DNA of 39,770 nt from an uncultured Prevotellaceae bacterium. Lineage in GTDB: Bacteria > Bacteroidota > Bacteroidia > Bacteroidales > Muribaculaceae. Below are positions 7,943-17,455 of this stretch, piece after piece. The DNA lies in assembly GCA_947167995.1 (NCBI GenBank), contig CAMVKS010000024.1:1-39770 (forward strand). The letters are read 5' to 3'. The translations under genes were made by a program, and so were the position numbers. Each line of letters starts with the position of its first letter. The stretch's first letter is position 1. The notes below the pieces were generated by a model, which saw nothing but the letters and a program-made list of their open reading frames with translations, was not told where the DNA came from and did not search any database.

Positions 7943-9319
7943 CTATTTGTCGATATTGGCTTTTTGAAGGCCGTAGTTCTTGCGTCGGTCAATAATGAGC
8001 AGCATCACCGACACCACGATTGCCGCTATGCCTATTCCTGTGAAAATCCACATCGCTTGTGTGTAGTCTACGTTGCCGTCCACGGTGTTGCGTTGCAGCA
8101 CGCCGCCAATCACGATGGGAATAAGCATCAGCCCTATGTTCTGGATGTAATAGATGATAGAATAGGCGGTGCCCAGTTGCTTCATCGGCACAATTTTGGG
8201 AACGGCTGGCCACAGCACGCTGGGAAGCAGCGAGAAGGCAATTCCCAATATGAGCATGAGAGTAATTGCCAGAATGCTTGAGTTGAGTGGCAGCGCAAAG
8301 ACCATGAGCACAAGAGTGAGCATTACTGTGCCTATAATCATGATTGTAGCACCTTTGCCCATCTTGTCATACATGCCACCGAAGAGTGGCGTCAACACAA
8401 TTGACGTATATGGCAGAATGGCAGGGATATTGCCAGCAATCGATGGCTCTACACCATATTTGGCAATCATCATCTTCGTCGCAAAGTCGAGGAAAGGATA
8501 TAGAGCCGAGTAATAAAGCAGGCACAGCATAGTGATGAGCCAGAAGCCTGGATTCTTCATTGTCACTCCCATATCACTGAAGTGGAACTTCTCGTCTTCA
8601 TCACTTGCGGTCTCGCTTTGAGTAGAGTCGGCTTTGCGGTCCATTGAGCAGTAAATCAAGTAGATGATAAGTCCCACACCCACAGCAAAGAGACCCACGA
8701 GAATTGGGGTGCTCAGCGTGAAGTCGGTAGCGAGCTTTGGTGCTCCTGATAAAGCTAAACCTGTTCCCAGGCGTGCCAAAGCTACCTGTATACCCATCGC
8801 CAAAGCCATCTCCTTGCCAGTGAACCACTTGACCACAACCTTCGACACCGTTATGCCGCACAATTCATAGCCTATGCCAAACGTGGCAAACCCCAGCGCC
8901 GCTACAAGCACCTGAAGCTTGATAGCGGGATCGCTGTATCCAAGCCACTGAAGGTTGATGTTGACCACATGCGACGGGTCCATAAATGCTATGGCATAGT
9001 AGTCGATTGCCGTGCCTCCAAGCATGAGCACGCACGATAGCACACCAGCAAAGCGAACTCCTGTCTTGTCGAGGATGATGCCGCCCACAAATAGCATGAG
9101 AAGGAACACGTTGAAGAATCCGCGTGAGCCTGCTAAGATGCCAAACTCGCTGCTGGTCCATCCCAGGCCGCCTTCGCCTGTGGGCAACTCAAGGAAGTAC
9201 TGTAACGGCGACATCTGCTTGGCAACAATGTAGCCCATCATCATGGTTACCGACACAAGTCCAAGCACCGCCCAGCGCAGGGCAGGGGAGTTGTTGATTT
9301 TTTGCGCTACTTTTGTCAT
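7943..9319 (-). CDS. MFS transporter (second of a tandem pair)
   Basis: This 458-residue inner-membrane protein has about 12 hydrophobic segments. The MFS loop signature appears as GGIILDKTGVRFAG after the second or third helix. A hydrophilic central loop (roughly residues 228-250, Ser/Glu/Asp-rich) divides the two halves. It shares long motifs with its upstream neighbour, including KEMALAMG, ALARLG and LWPAVPK, so the pair are paralogues from a tandem duplication. Substrate is unknown. The start at 9319 lies 15 nt behind a terminator-like hairpin, leaving little room for its own promoter. Confidence 0.88.
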   Translation of the reverse strand: MTKVAQKINNSPALRWAVLGLVSVTMMMGYIVAKQMSPLQYFLELPTGEGGLGWTSSEFGILAGSRGFFNVFLLMLFVGGIILDKTGVRFAGVLSCVLMLGGTAIDYYAIAFMDPSHVVNINLQWLGYSDPAIKLQVLVAALGFATFGIGYELCGITVSKVVVKWFTGKEMALAMGIQVALARLGTGLALSGAPKLATDFTLSTPILVGLFAVGVGLIIYLIYCSMDRKADSTQSETASDEDEKFHFSDMGVTMKNPGFWLITMLCLLYYSALYPFLDFATKMMIAKYGVEPSIAGNIPAILPYTSIVLTPLFGGMYDKMGKGATIMIIGTVMLTLVLMVFALPLNSSILAITLMLILGIAFSLLPSVLWPAVPKIVPMKQLGTAYSIIYYIQNIGLMLIPIVIGGVLQRNTVDGNVDYTQAMWIFTGIGIAAIVVSVMLLIIDRRKNYGLQKANIDK

Positions 9320-9333
9320 ATATGTTCAAAAAA

Positions 9334-9369
9334 TCAGGGCGTGCAAGCCTCGTGAGCAACACGCCCTGA
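9334..9369 (-). terminator. Hairpin with U-tract between the two MFS genes
   Basis: On the minus strand a perfect 10-bp GC-rich stem (9360-9369 with 9334-9343, TCAGGGCGTG type) is followed immediately by six T residues. It begins 25 nt after the upstream MFS stop and ends 15 nt before the next MFS start codon. It should terminate or attenuate transcription into the second gene. Confidence 0.75.
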
Positions 9370-9393
9370 AATAACTTATAATTCGTTTGAAAA

Positions 9394-11037
9394 TTATGCT
9401 TCAGCAGGTTTCTCCTCTGGCTTGATATTTGGCTCCTCAAGACCCAGATTGTTCTTCTTGTCAACAACCTTGAGAAGGAGACCGAGCAGCAATGCTGCAA
9501 CGCCAAGGCAAGCAAGCATGATAAGAGGCCAGGTATAGTCGAGTTTAGTTGGATCCGATACACCAGGATTGGTCTTATCAAGAACCTTACCAATGAGCAA
9601 TGGGAACAGCCACAGACCAATGTTCTGAATCCAGAAAATCAGAGCGTAGGCCGAACCAATAATCTTCTGGTCAACCAGTTTGGGAACGCTGGGCCACAAC
9701 GATGCGGGAACCAGTGAGAATGATGAACCAAGAACAAGAATGGTAAGGTAGGCGATGGTGATACCACCAATTTCATTACCCTTGAACATTGGGAGGATGA
9801 AAGCAAATGTGAGGTGGCAAGCAATGAGAAGCAGTGAGCCAAGAACGAGCATCGAAGCTGCTTTACCCTTGTGGTCTACATAGTTGCCAAGGATTGGGGT
9901 GATACCTACAGCCAACAGTGGGAATACAGCAAATACTGTCTCGGCGCTCTGACGCATGTAACCCATGTAGCAGAAAATAACGAGGCAAATAACCGAAACA
10001 ACTAACATACCATATTTCATGGCTTTGGTCTTAGAGAAGTTGCTGATAAATGCTGTTGCGGCAACCACAAGCATGATGATGTATTGAACAATAGTCACAG
10101 TGCTTCCTGCCCAGAATGAGTTGGGATCAACCTCGTTGAATGTGAGGTTACACTGGAGCATGTTAACGGCATACTTTTGGAATGGGAAGATTGCGCTGTA
10201 GTAGAGCACGCACAGCAAAGCAACCAGCCAGAATCCACCACTTGAGAGAATCTTGCCGATATCGCTGATCTTGAATGGATCGTCTTTTTCCTCGGCCTCA
10301 CCGGTTTGTGCATCAAGCTTTTTGTCCATGAAGAAGTAAACGATGAACATGATGAGAGCAATCATCAATAGAACAACACCAAAGGCTACTGAGCGAGAAA
10401 CATCGATGCTGCCACCAAGCTTGGCAAACATGGGCGAGAAAATCATACATGTGGCAACACCAAGGCGGGCAAGAGCCATCTCTGAACCCATGGCAAGTGC
10501 CATCTCACGGCCCTTGAACCACTTAACGATACCACGGCTCACGGTGATACCTGCCATCTCAACACCACAACCAAAAATCATGAAGCCAACAGCGGCAAAC
10601 TTAGCGCTGGCTGGCATCCCCTTATAAAATGGAGAAACACCAAGCTCATCAAATCCGGGGATGTAGTTGAGGTTGTTGGTAAACCAAGTCTCAAGACCGC
10701 TACCTTTGAAAGCATCGGCTACGGCATACCACTTGATAATGGCACCAATAAGCATCACAACTCCTGAGAGCACGGCAGTGAAGCGTACACCCATCTTGTC
10801 GAGGATAATACCAGCAAAGATGAGGAAGAAAATGAACACGTTGAGGAACGTCTCACTACCTTGCATGGTGCCGAATGCAGTTGAATCCCAACCGCGGGTT
10901 GTTTCCATCAAGTCTTTAATAGGAGACAGGATGTCCATAAAGATGTAGCTGCAGAACATGGCAAGAGCCAGCAGCAACAGAGCGGTCCAGCGCCATGCGG
11001 CTGAATCGCGCAGAGTCTTTTGAATAGTTTGTGTCAT
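9394..11037 (-). CDS. MFS transporter (first of a tandem pair)
   Basis: This 547-residue inner-membrane transporter has an expanded periplasmic or loop region compared with its 458-residue paralogue. The MFS signature is AGIILDKMGVRFTA. Conserved GIVKWFKGREMALAMG and LWPSVPKLVDQK motifs match the neighbour. A charged central loop (KKLDAQTGEAEEKDD) lies between the halves, and the C-terminus is acidic (PNIKPEEKPAEA). The substrate cannot be assigned from sequence. A TAnnTTTG box at 11094-11101 on the minus strand is its likely promoter, divergent from groES. Confidence 0.88.
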   Translation of the reverse strand: MTQTIQKTLRDSAAWRWTALLLLALAMFCSYIFMDILSPIKDLMETTRGWDSTAFGTMQGSETFLNVFIFFLIFAGIILDKMGVRFTAVLSGVVMLIGAIIKWYAVADAFKGSGLETWFTNNLNYIPGFDELGVSPFYKGMPASAKFAAVGFMIFGCGVEMAGITVSRGIVKWFKGREMALAMGSEMALARLGVATCMIFSPMFAKLGGSIDVSRSVAFGVVLLMIALIMFIVYFFMDKKLDAQTGEAEEKDDPFKISDIGKILSSGGFWLVALLCVLYYSAIFPFQKYAVNMLQCNLTFNEVDPNSFWAGSTVTIVQYIIMLVVAATAFISNFSKTKAMKYGMLVVSVICLVIFCYMGYMRQSAETVFAVFPLLAVGITPILGNYVDHKGKAASMLVLGSLLLIACHLTFAFILPMFKGNEIGGITIAYLTILVLGSSFSLVPASLWPSVPKLVDQKIIGSAYALIFWIQNIGLWLFPLLIGKVLDKTNPGVSDPTKLDYTWPLIMLACLGVAALLLGLLLKVVDKKNNLGLEEPNIKPEEKPAEA

Positions 11038-11093
11038 ACTGATTGTTATTAGTTTTATAATGTTTATGTTTTTTATATTCTAAAAATCGAGTG

Positions 11094-11101
11094 CAAAGAT
11101 A
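11094..11101 (-). promoter_or_regulatory. -7 box of the MFS gene pair
   Basis: On the minus strand this reads TATCTTTG, a full TAnnTTTG match, 56 nt before the ATG at 11037. A TTTA lies about 20 nt upstream in place of the -33 TTTG. Confidence 0.55.
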
Positions 11102-11168
11102 CATTATTTTATTTAAATAAGTAAATAAAAATTGTGACAAAATGTCGCTATCGTCAAAAAGTGTGTTT

Positions 11169-11185
11169 TTGGCACAAATTGTGCA
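11169..11185 (+). promoter_or_regulatory. Candidate sigma-54 promoter of groESL
   Basis: TTGGCAC followed by AAATT and GTGCA matches the RpoN consensus TTGGCAC-N5-TTGCW with one mismatch in the -12 element. The diagnostic GG (11171-11172) and GC (11183-11184) are separated by exactly 10 nt. The start site would fall near 11196, about 60 nt before the groES ATG. No good TAnnTTTG box lies between here and groES. Confidence 0.5.
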
Positions 11186-11255
11186 TAATAAAGGTAGTGA
11201 CGTTACAATCGTCATGATATTGCAAATAATATATTAACTATAAATTCATAACAAA

Positions 11256-11528
11256 ATGACAATTAAACCATTAAGTGACAGAGTTCTTATCGAACCTGCT
11301 AAAGCCGAAGAAGTTACTGCTGGTGGTATCATTATCCCCGACAGCGCAAAAGAGAAACCCTTGAAGGGAGTAGTAAAAGCCGTTGGTCATGGCACCAAAG
11401 ACGAGGAAATGGTAGTTAAGGAGGGCGACACCGTTCTCTATGGCAAGTATGCCGGCACCGAGATTGAAGTGGATGGCGCAAAACTGCTGATGATGCGTCA
11501 GAGTGACATTTTGGCAATTGTTGAATAA
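11256..11528 (+). CDS. groES: Co-chaperonin GroES
   Basis: This 90-residue protein is full length for GroES, the heptameric lid of the GroEL chamber. [14 protein letters not shown] is the standard N-terminus, followed by the mobile loop with [15 protein letters not shown] and the C-terminal [17 protein letters not shown]. groEL starts 24 nt after the stop. The upstream region carries palindromes and a sigma-54-like promoter but no CIRCE operator, so HrcA control is not supported. Confidence 0.97.
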   Translation: MTIKPLSDRVLIEPAKAEEVTAGGIIIPDSAKEKPLKGVVKAVGHGTKDEEMVVKEGDTVLYGKYAGTEIEVDGAKLLMMRQSDILAIVE

Positions 11529-11540
11529 TTTTTAATGTAA

Positions 11541-13187
<1,647 letters not shown>

Positions 13188-13206
13188 AAAAGTCATCCGT
13201 AACAAT

Positions 13207-13244
13207 AAAAAAGGTCGATTCCAATTTGGAATTCGACCTTTTTT
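13207..13244 (+). terminator. Intrinsic terminator after groEL
   Basis: The left arm 13207-13222 (AAAAAAGGTCGATTCC) pairs with 13228-13244 across a 5-nt loop, with one bulged base, and the right arm ends in TTTTTT. It lies 19 nt after the groEL stop. A-rich flanks mean it may also work on the minus strand. Confidence 0.85.
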
Positions 13245-13323
13245 AGCATGAAAAAATGAAAAAAAGAGTGTTTTAACAGAAAAAAATGACTAATTTTACA
13301 CGCATTTTATGATTGTATAACTG

Positions 13324-14958
13324 ATGGTATCGAAAAAAGAACATAAGTCTATGTTGAAAGTTGGCACGATTCTGCGTGGCATCTATCGCATTGACGACTA
13401 CTTGGCAAGTGGCGGGTTTGGCAATACCTACTTAGCCACCAACATCGAGTTTGATGAGCAAGTGGCAATAAAAGAGTTCTTTATGCGTGGCGTTTCGGAG
13501 CGTGACACCGACTCGCTATCTATCGGTGTGAGCAACGAGGAGAATGTGGAGATGTTCGAGAAGCTTCTCGGCACGTTCAAGCGCGAGGCTAAGCGTCTGC
13601 ACAAGTTGGGCAAGAGAAATATCCCTCATGTGGTGAGAGTGTTTGACCTGTTTGAGGAGAACAACACGTCTTACTATGTGATGCAATACATCAACGGTCA
13701 GTCGTTAAGCGCCGTGCTCAAATCGCAGCAACGACCTTTCGACCAGCAATGGCTCATTGAGGGGCTGCTCCCGCAGATGCTCGAGGCACTTGGTGGCATT
13801 CATGCCGCAAACCTGTGGCATCTCGACATCAAGCCCAGCAACATCATGATCGACAATCAAGGAAATGTCACGCTCATCGACTTTGGCTCAAGCAAGCAGA
13901 TTGATTCAAGCAAGGGTGACCATGTGACCATGTCGAGCACATTGTCGTTCACCAAGATTTATGCGCCGTTGGAACTGTTGCATTACGACTACAAGTCGAT
14001 AGGGCCTTGGTCGGACATTTACTCTCTTGGTGCCACTCTTTATAATTTAGCGACAAACCAAAAGCCCCCGGGAGCCTATGAAATCATGAATGAGGGTGTT
14101 AATGCCTTTAATTTTCCGCAAGGCTCGAGAAACGACCTGACAAAGCTCATTGTCTGGATGATGAGCTATAAGGTCAGTGACCGTCCTCAAAACGTTGGGC
14201 AAATCAACGATATTATTAAAGGTGTCAAAGGCAAGAGTGTCCCGAAACCACCACGGGCTCTTCAACAACCTGTCGAGGTGCCTAAGCAGGAGGTTGCTGT
14301 TGTAACACCTAAGCCTGTGGTCCCGGTTGCAGCTCCTAAGGCTGACTATTCTAACGAGAATACTATCGCCGATAAGCCTGAGCCTATCGTTCCGAATAAC
14401 AATAGTTTGTCATCAAGACGTGAGCCTGATGAGTCAAAAAGCAAGAAGCCCCTTATCTTTGCACTCATTGGAGTTGCTGTGGTGGCGATTATTGCTATGA
14501 TTATTTTTAGTGTCATTAGAAACAAGAGAAATGACGACAAGCAGCCTCCTGGAGTAGAATTATCTACATCGGGTGATTCGTCACTTAATGATGGTGAGGC
14601 AAGCAGTCAGGTGGAGGATGCTGATGGCACCTACGCATTGCCATCCCGTCAATCCTCTTCCAAAAATGAGGCATCGGGAGGAAATTCACAGCAACATGCT
14701 TCGAAATCGTCTCACCAGCAACAATCTCAACAAAAGCCAGTTAATCAACCTCAGCAATCATCTAAATCGTCGCAGCCCCAGCCCAAGATTGAATTGCCAA
14801 AGCCAAAACCGACAACGTCAACGAGAAAGTCAGCTACTCAACCGATACAGCAGCAATCAAAGCCCTCATCCTCATCGGGGGGAAGTAGTAGCCGACCTAA
14901 ATCATCGGGCAGCAGTGGTGTGTCACGCCAGAATGTTCCAAGAAATACCGATAGATAA
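13324..14958 (+). CDS. Membrane-anchored Ser/Thr protein kinase
   Basis: A Hanks-type kinase domain occupies residues ~16-300. It has the glycine loop SGGFGNTY (29-36), ATP-binding Lys in VAIKEF (about 50), catalytic HLDIKPSN (166-173), DFGSSK (186-191), APLE in place of APE, and SDIYSLGATLY. All key residues are present, so it should be active. A Pro/Val-rich linker follows, then one transmembrane helix (~376-398), then a 140-residue Ser/Gln/Pro/Lys low-complexity tail predicted outside the membrane. PASTA repeats are absent. ATG 13324 is used; ATG 13351 is also possible. The FGE-domain gene follows by 72 nt and may be its partner. Confidence 0.88.
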   Translation: MVSKKEHKSMLKVGTILRGIYRIDDYLASGGFGNTYLATNIEFDEQVAIKEFFMRGVSERDTDSLSIGVSNEENVEMFEKLLGTFKREAKRLHKLGKRNIPHVVRVFDLFEENNTSYYVMQYINGQSLSAVLKSQQRPFDQQWLIEGLLPQMLEALGGIHAANLWHLDIKPSNIMIDNQGNVTLIDFGSSKQIDSSKGDHVTMSSTLSFTKIYAPLELLHYDYKSIGPWSDIYSLGATLYNLATNQKPPGAYEIMNEGVNAFNFPQGSRNDLTKLIVWMMSYKVSDRPQNVGQINDIIKGVKGKSVPKPPRALQQPVEVPKQEVAVVTPKPVVPVAAPKADYSNENTIADKPEPIVPNNNSLSSRREPDESKSKKPLIFALIGVAVVAIIAMIIFSVIRNKRNDDKQPPGVELSTSGDSSLNDGEASSQVEDADGTYALPSRQSSSKNEASGGNSQQHASKSSHQQQSQQKPVNQPQQSSKSSQPQPKIELPKPKPTTSTRKSATQPIQQQSKPSSSSGGSSSRPKSSGSSGVSRQNVPRNTDR

Positions 14959-15030
14959 CGAACCGATTCTTATAGGTGATGATAGAATATAACCTGACTT
15001 TTGCAAAAAAATAAAATAAATCATATAATC

Positions 15031-17115
15031 ATGAAAGTATTGACATATAAACGCATTGTCTTGATGCTGATAGCATTGGCACCGGTATTATCCCAAGCAC
15101 AGACTTGGGAGCAGTGGGATTATATGGAAAACTGTAAAAAGAAGGTAGATGAACTTCTACCACTCTCGCAGGCTTTTTACAACATGAATGTGAAACCAGT
15201 GGAGCAGCAGTTCAATGCTATTCCCGAGGACGTGAGCAAGGAGCAGCTCGAAGCCATGCACAGCGACCTGCAGAACAAAAAGAACGAGCTGGCATCGCAA
15301 ACCGCTACTTTTAACAATTTGAGCCAGACCATCAACAACTATATCAGCACATTGCTAAACTCACGCTGCAATCCACAGGCGGTGGCCGCCCTAAAAGATT
15401 ACCATGAGCCATCGGCCGTGGCAAATCTTGAGATGCTGAAAAACTATGAGAGCTATTCCCAGGGGCTCAGAGAACCATTGATGTCGCTGCGCACTGCTCT
15501 TGAACAGAATGGCTGGCGCAAGCTCGACGAGTCGTCACCCGCCTTGCAGAGCTTTGACCGTGCTTGGGACAACAGTTCCTATATAAATCTTGTAACTAAC
15601 AGCGATGAAGTTGGCATCCCATTCCTTAACGAGTGCGTTAAGAAAGTGATTTCGTTGCGATTCCGTGGCTTTGACAACTGCCGCGACGACATCGAGCAGT
15701 TGATTGCTAATCTCACACCCTCGAGCGATGCGGCTACAAGTCCTGCCAATTATCTTGCGCTCATCTCCAATCACGCAACCACTGCGAGACAAATCAATGA
15801 GCTCAACAAGCAAATCAATAATATTGAGAACCAGTTAGGTGAAATCAGCGACATCAACGAGCAGTACAATGAGCTTGGACAGCAGAAGTATGAGGTGGTG
15901 GAGCAATGGTACGACATGCGCGAGGAAATTGACAATGTGCTGATGGATGCCTGCAAGTATGTATTGTCGCAACCATGCGACACCTTAGGAGCATTCACAT
16001 GGATGAGCTCGCTGCTGCAGCCATTGCTCGACAACGTGTTCCACAAGTCCTATAAGGCTCGCCGTGACCGCTATGTGCAGCTGATGGCCGACTATGACCG
16101 ACATACCACCGAGTTAGGTAGCTTCCTCAAGCGCGTGTTTGTCTATTCCAAAGCCGGGCAGGTTACCGACGAAACACGCAATGAAATATCCTCTTTGCTC
16201 CATCAACTTGAGTATTATAAAGATTATTACGTTAGTCGCAATGAACAAAAGGCCGTCTCAAGCCCCTATCTAGATGGAGTAATCTATAGTTTCGAGCAGA
16301 TTCTAAGTTCTGGGTTCACTAATGGTAAGGAACAATTACAAACCCTTAGTGAGAACCTCAGGGGTGATGAACTTTATTATTCAACTCTTGAAAATGATTC
16401 TCATGAAATAAAACAAGGATATGCTACTTATTATGTAAATGGGGTTTCATTTAATATGGTACGTGTAAAAGGCGGCACATTCACTATGGGCGCCACTGCA
16501 GAGCAGGGCGGCGATGCCGATAGTGTCGAGAAGCCCGCCCATCAAGTGACATTGTCGTCGTTCATGATGGGCCAGACCGAGGTGACCCAGGAGCTGTGGC
16601 AGGCTGTGATGGGCAGCAATCCGAGCCGTTGGAAAGGTCCGAAGCTTCCTGTGGAGCAAGTCTCATGGGACGACTGTCAGGAGTTTGTCAAGAAGTTGAA
16701 CGCGCTGACCGGTCAGCACTTCCGCTTGCCCACCGAGGCTGAGTGGGAGTATGCCGCCCGTGGTGGAAGCAAGAGCCAGGGCTACAAGTACAGCGGCAGC
16801 AACAATCTTGGCGATGTGGCGTGGTATGATGACAACAGCGGCAGAACGACTCACGACGTCGCCACCAAGCAGCCCAATGAGTTGGGCATCTACGACATGA
16901 GCGGCAATGTGTGGGAGTGGTGCCAGGACTGGTATGGAGAAAACTATTACAGCTCGTCACCATCAAGCAACCCGCAAGGTCCATCTTCGGGCTCGCGCCG
17001 CGTGTGCCGTGGTGGCAGCTGGTACAGCGGCGCCGGGGACTGCCGGGTGGCATATCGCAACAGGAGCTGTGCCGACGGCCGCGGCCTCAACCTCGGCTTG
17101 CGCCTTGCTCTATAG
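15031..17115 (+). CDS. Secreted coiled-coil protein with C-terminal FGE-sulfatase (SUMF1) domain; possible DGR target
   Basis: I use ATG 15031 (694 residues) because it opens a clean signal peptide (MKVLTYKRIVLMLIALAPVLSQAQ). A TTG ten codons upstream would spoil it. Residues ~25-460 are helical with coiled-coil stretches (around EQQFNAIPEDVSKEQL and INELNKQINNIENQLGEI). From ~476 an FGE-sulfatase domain runs to the end: GGTFTMG, QTEVTQELW, LPTEAEWEYAARGG, GNVWEWCQDWYG, RGGSW. Of the paired FGE cysteines, the second aligns with Cys in GDCRV but the first position is Ser, so formylglycine synthesis is unlikely. The domain is probably a C-type-lectin-like binding module. The last ~35 residues fit a DGR variable region. 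Confidence 0.85.
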   Translation: MKVLTYKRIVLMLIALAPVLSQAQTWEQWDYMENCKKKVDELLPLSQAFYNMNVKPVEQQFNAIPEDVSKEQLEAMHSDLQNKKNELASQTATFNNLSQTINNYISTLLNSRCNPQAVAALKDYHEPSAVANLEMLKNYESYSQGLREPLMSLRTALEQNGWRKLDESSPALQSFDRAWDNSSYINLVTNSDEVGIPFLNECVKKVISLRFRGFDNCRDDIEQLIANLTPSSDAATSPANYLALISNHATTARQINELNKQINNIENQLGEISDINEQYNELGQQKYEVVEQWYDMREEIDNVLMDACKYVLSQPCDTLGAFTWMSSLLQPLLDNVFHKSYKARRDRYVQLMADYDRHTTELGSFLKRVFVYSKAGQVTDETRNEISSLLHQLEYYKDYYVSRNEQKAVSSPYLDGVIYSFEQILSSGFTNGKEQLQTLSENLRGDELYYSTLENDSHEIKQGYATYYVNGVSFNMVRVKGGTFTMGATAEQGGDADSVEKPAHQVTLSSFMMGQTEVTQELWQAVMGSNPSRWKGPKLPVEQVSWDDCQEFVKKLNALTGQHFRLPTEAEWEYAARGGSKSQGYKYSGSNNLGDVAWYDDNSGRTTHDVATKQPNELGIYDMSGNVWEWCQDWYGENYYSSSPSSNPQGPSSGSRRVCRGGSWYSGAGDCRVAYRNRSCADGRGLNLGLRLAL
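17008..17112 (+). other. Candidate DGR-type variable region at the 3' end of the FGE-domain gene
   Basis: From RGGSW to the last residue, positions usually diversified in C-type-lectin-fold DGR targets are encoded mostly by NNC or NNT codons (TAC, AGC, GGC, GAC, TAT, AAC, AGC, TGT, GGC, GGC, CTC, AAC). Each could derive from AAC or AAT by changes at A. One codon, AGG, does not fit an AAY origin. The flanking scaffold (CR-V-A, NLGLRLAL) is conserved. No template repeat or reverse transcriptase is in the window, so this is a candidate only. Confidence 0.4.
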
Positions 17116-17137
17116 TTTTACCCCGTTACTTGCGAGC

Positions 17138-17203
17138 CAGTGATATTTTTCCCATAAAGCGAGGTGCGTAGCCCGAGCGATAAAATGAGGGAAAATATCA
17201 CTG
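17138..17203. repeat. Long imperfect inverted repeat just after the variable region
   Basis: 17138-17153 pairs with 17189-17203 over 15 bp with one bulged T (CAGTGATATTTTTCCC against GGGAAAATATCACTG), enclosing about 35 nt. It starts 22 nt after the FGE-domain stop codon. It has no U-tract on the plus strand and a GC-rich inner loop, so it is not a standard terminator. Weaker CGTT-containing flanks may extend the pairing. Confidence 0.75.
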
Positions 17204-17227
17204 AGCGAGCGAACGTTATCAAAATGT

Positions 17228-17286
17228 AATTAAAGAAATTTTTAGCGCGAAGCGCTTACACAATTTTAGTGCGCAGCACTTTAATT
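17228..17286. repeat. Nested hairpin cluster
   Basis: An outer 8-bp pair (17228-17235 AATTAAAG with 17279-17286 CTTTAATT) encloses two small 5-bp hairpins with 3-nt loops, AGCGC-GAA-GCGCT (17244-17256) and AGTGC-GCA-GCACT (17268-17280). The outer stem overlaps the second hairpin by two bases. The remaining 17287-17408 holds no gene or clear structure. Function is unknown. Confidence 0.5.
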
Positions 17287-17409
17287 TCGCTCTCAGGGCG
17301 CAATGCTCCTCATTGTTGCCGCTCCAACGGGAGTGGTAATAAAACATAGACATCGATGTACAAGAGAAACAAGAGCGTTGGTCTCCTGTTACTCCAGTCT
17401 TTCATGTCT

Positions 17410-17430
17410 AAAAAAATGGACCTAAAGGTC
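17410..17430 (-). terminator. Weak terminator after the TrmH-family gene
   Basis: On the minus strand a 5-bp hairpin, GACCT-TT-AGGTC (17419-17430), is followed two bases later by seven T residues. It lies 26 nt past the gene's stop. The stem is short. Confidence 0.45.
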
Positions 17431-17455
17431 ACATAGCGTGGCGCGATGGAGATAA

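Noticed and set aside
11041-11255. CIRCE operator for HrcA at groESL
   Set aside because: No TTAGCACTC-N9-GAGTGCTAA-like sequence is present; the palindromes seen have different sequences and spacing.
15031-17115. Active formylglycine-generating enzyme
   Set aside because: The first of the two FGE active-site cysteines is replaced by Ser, and no sulfatase gene is nearby.
16907-17171. Overlapping alternative frames under the FGE variable region
   Set aside because: They are by-products of high GC in the FGE domain, and the real frame has a signal peptide and a full domain.
17228-17286. tRNA or standard terminator
   Set aside because: There is no acceptor stem with a CCA-like end or anticodon arm, and no U-tract follows the hairpins.
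13324-17455. A complete DGR cassette
   Set aside because: No reverse transcriptase, accessory protein or AAC-rich template repeat was found on either strand, so only a remote target is proposed.
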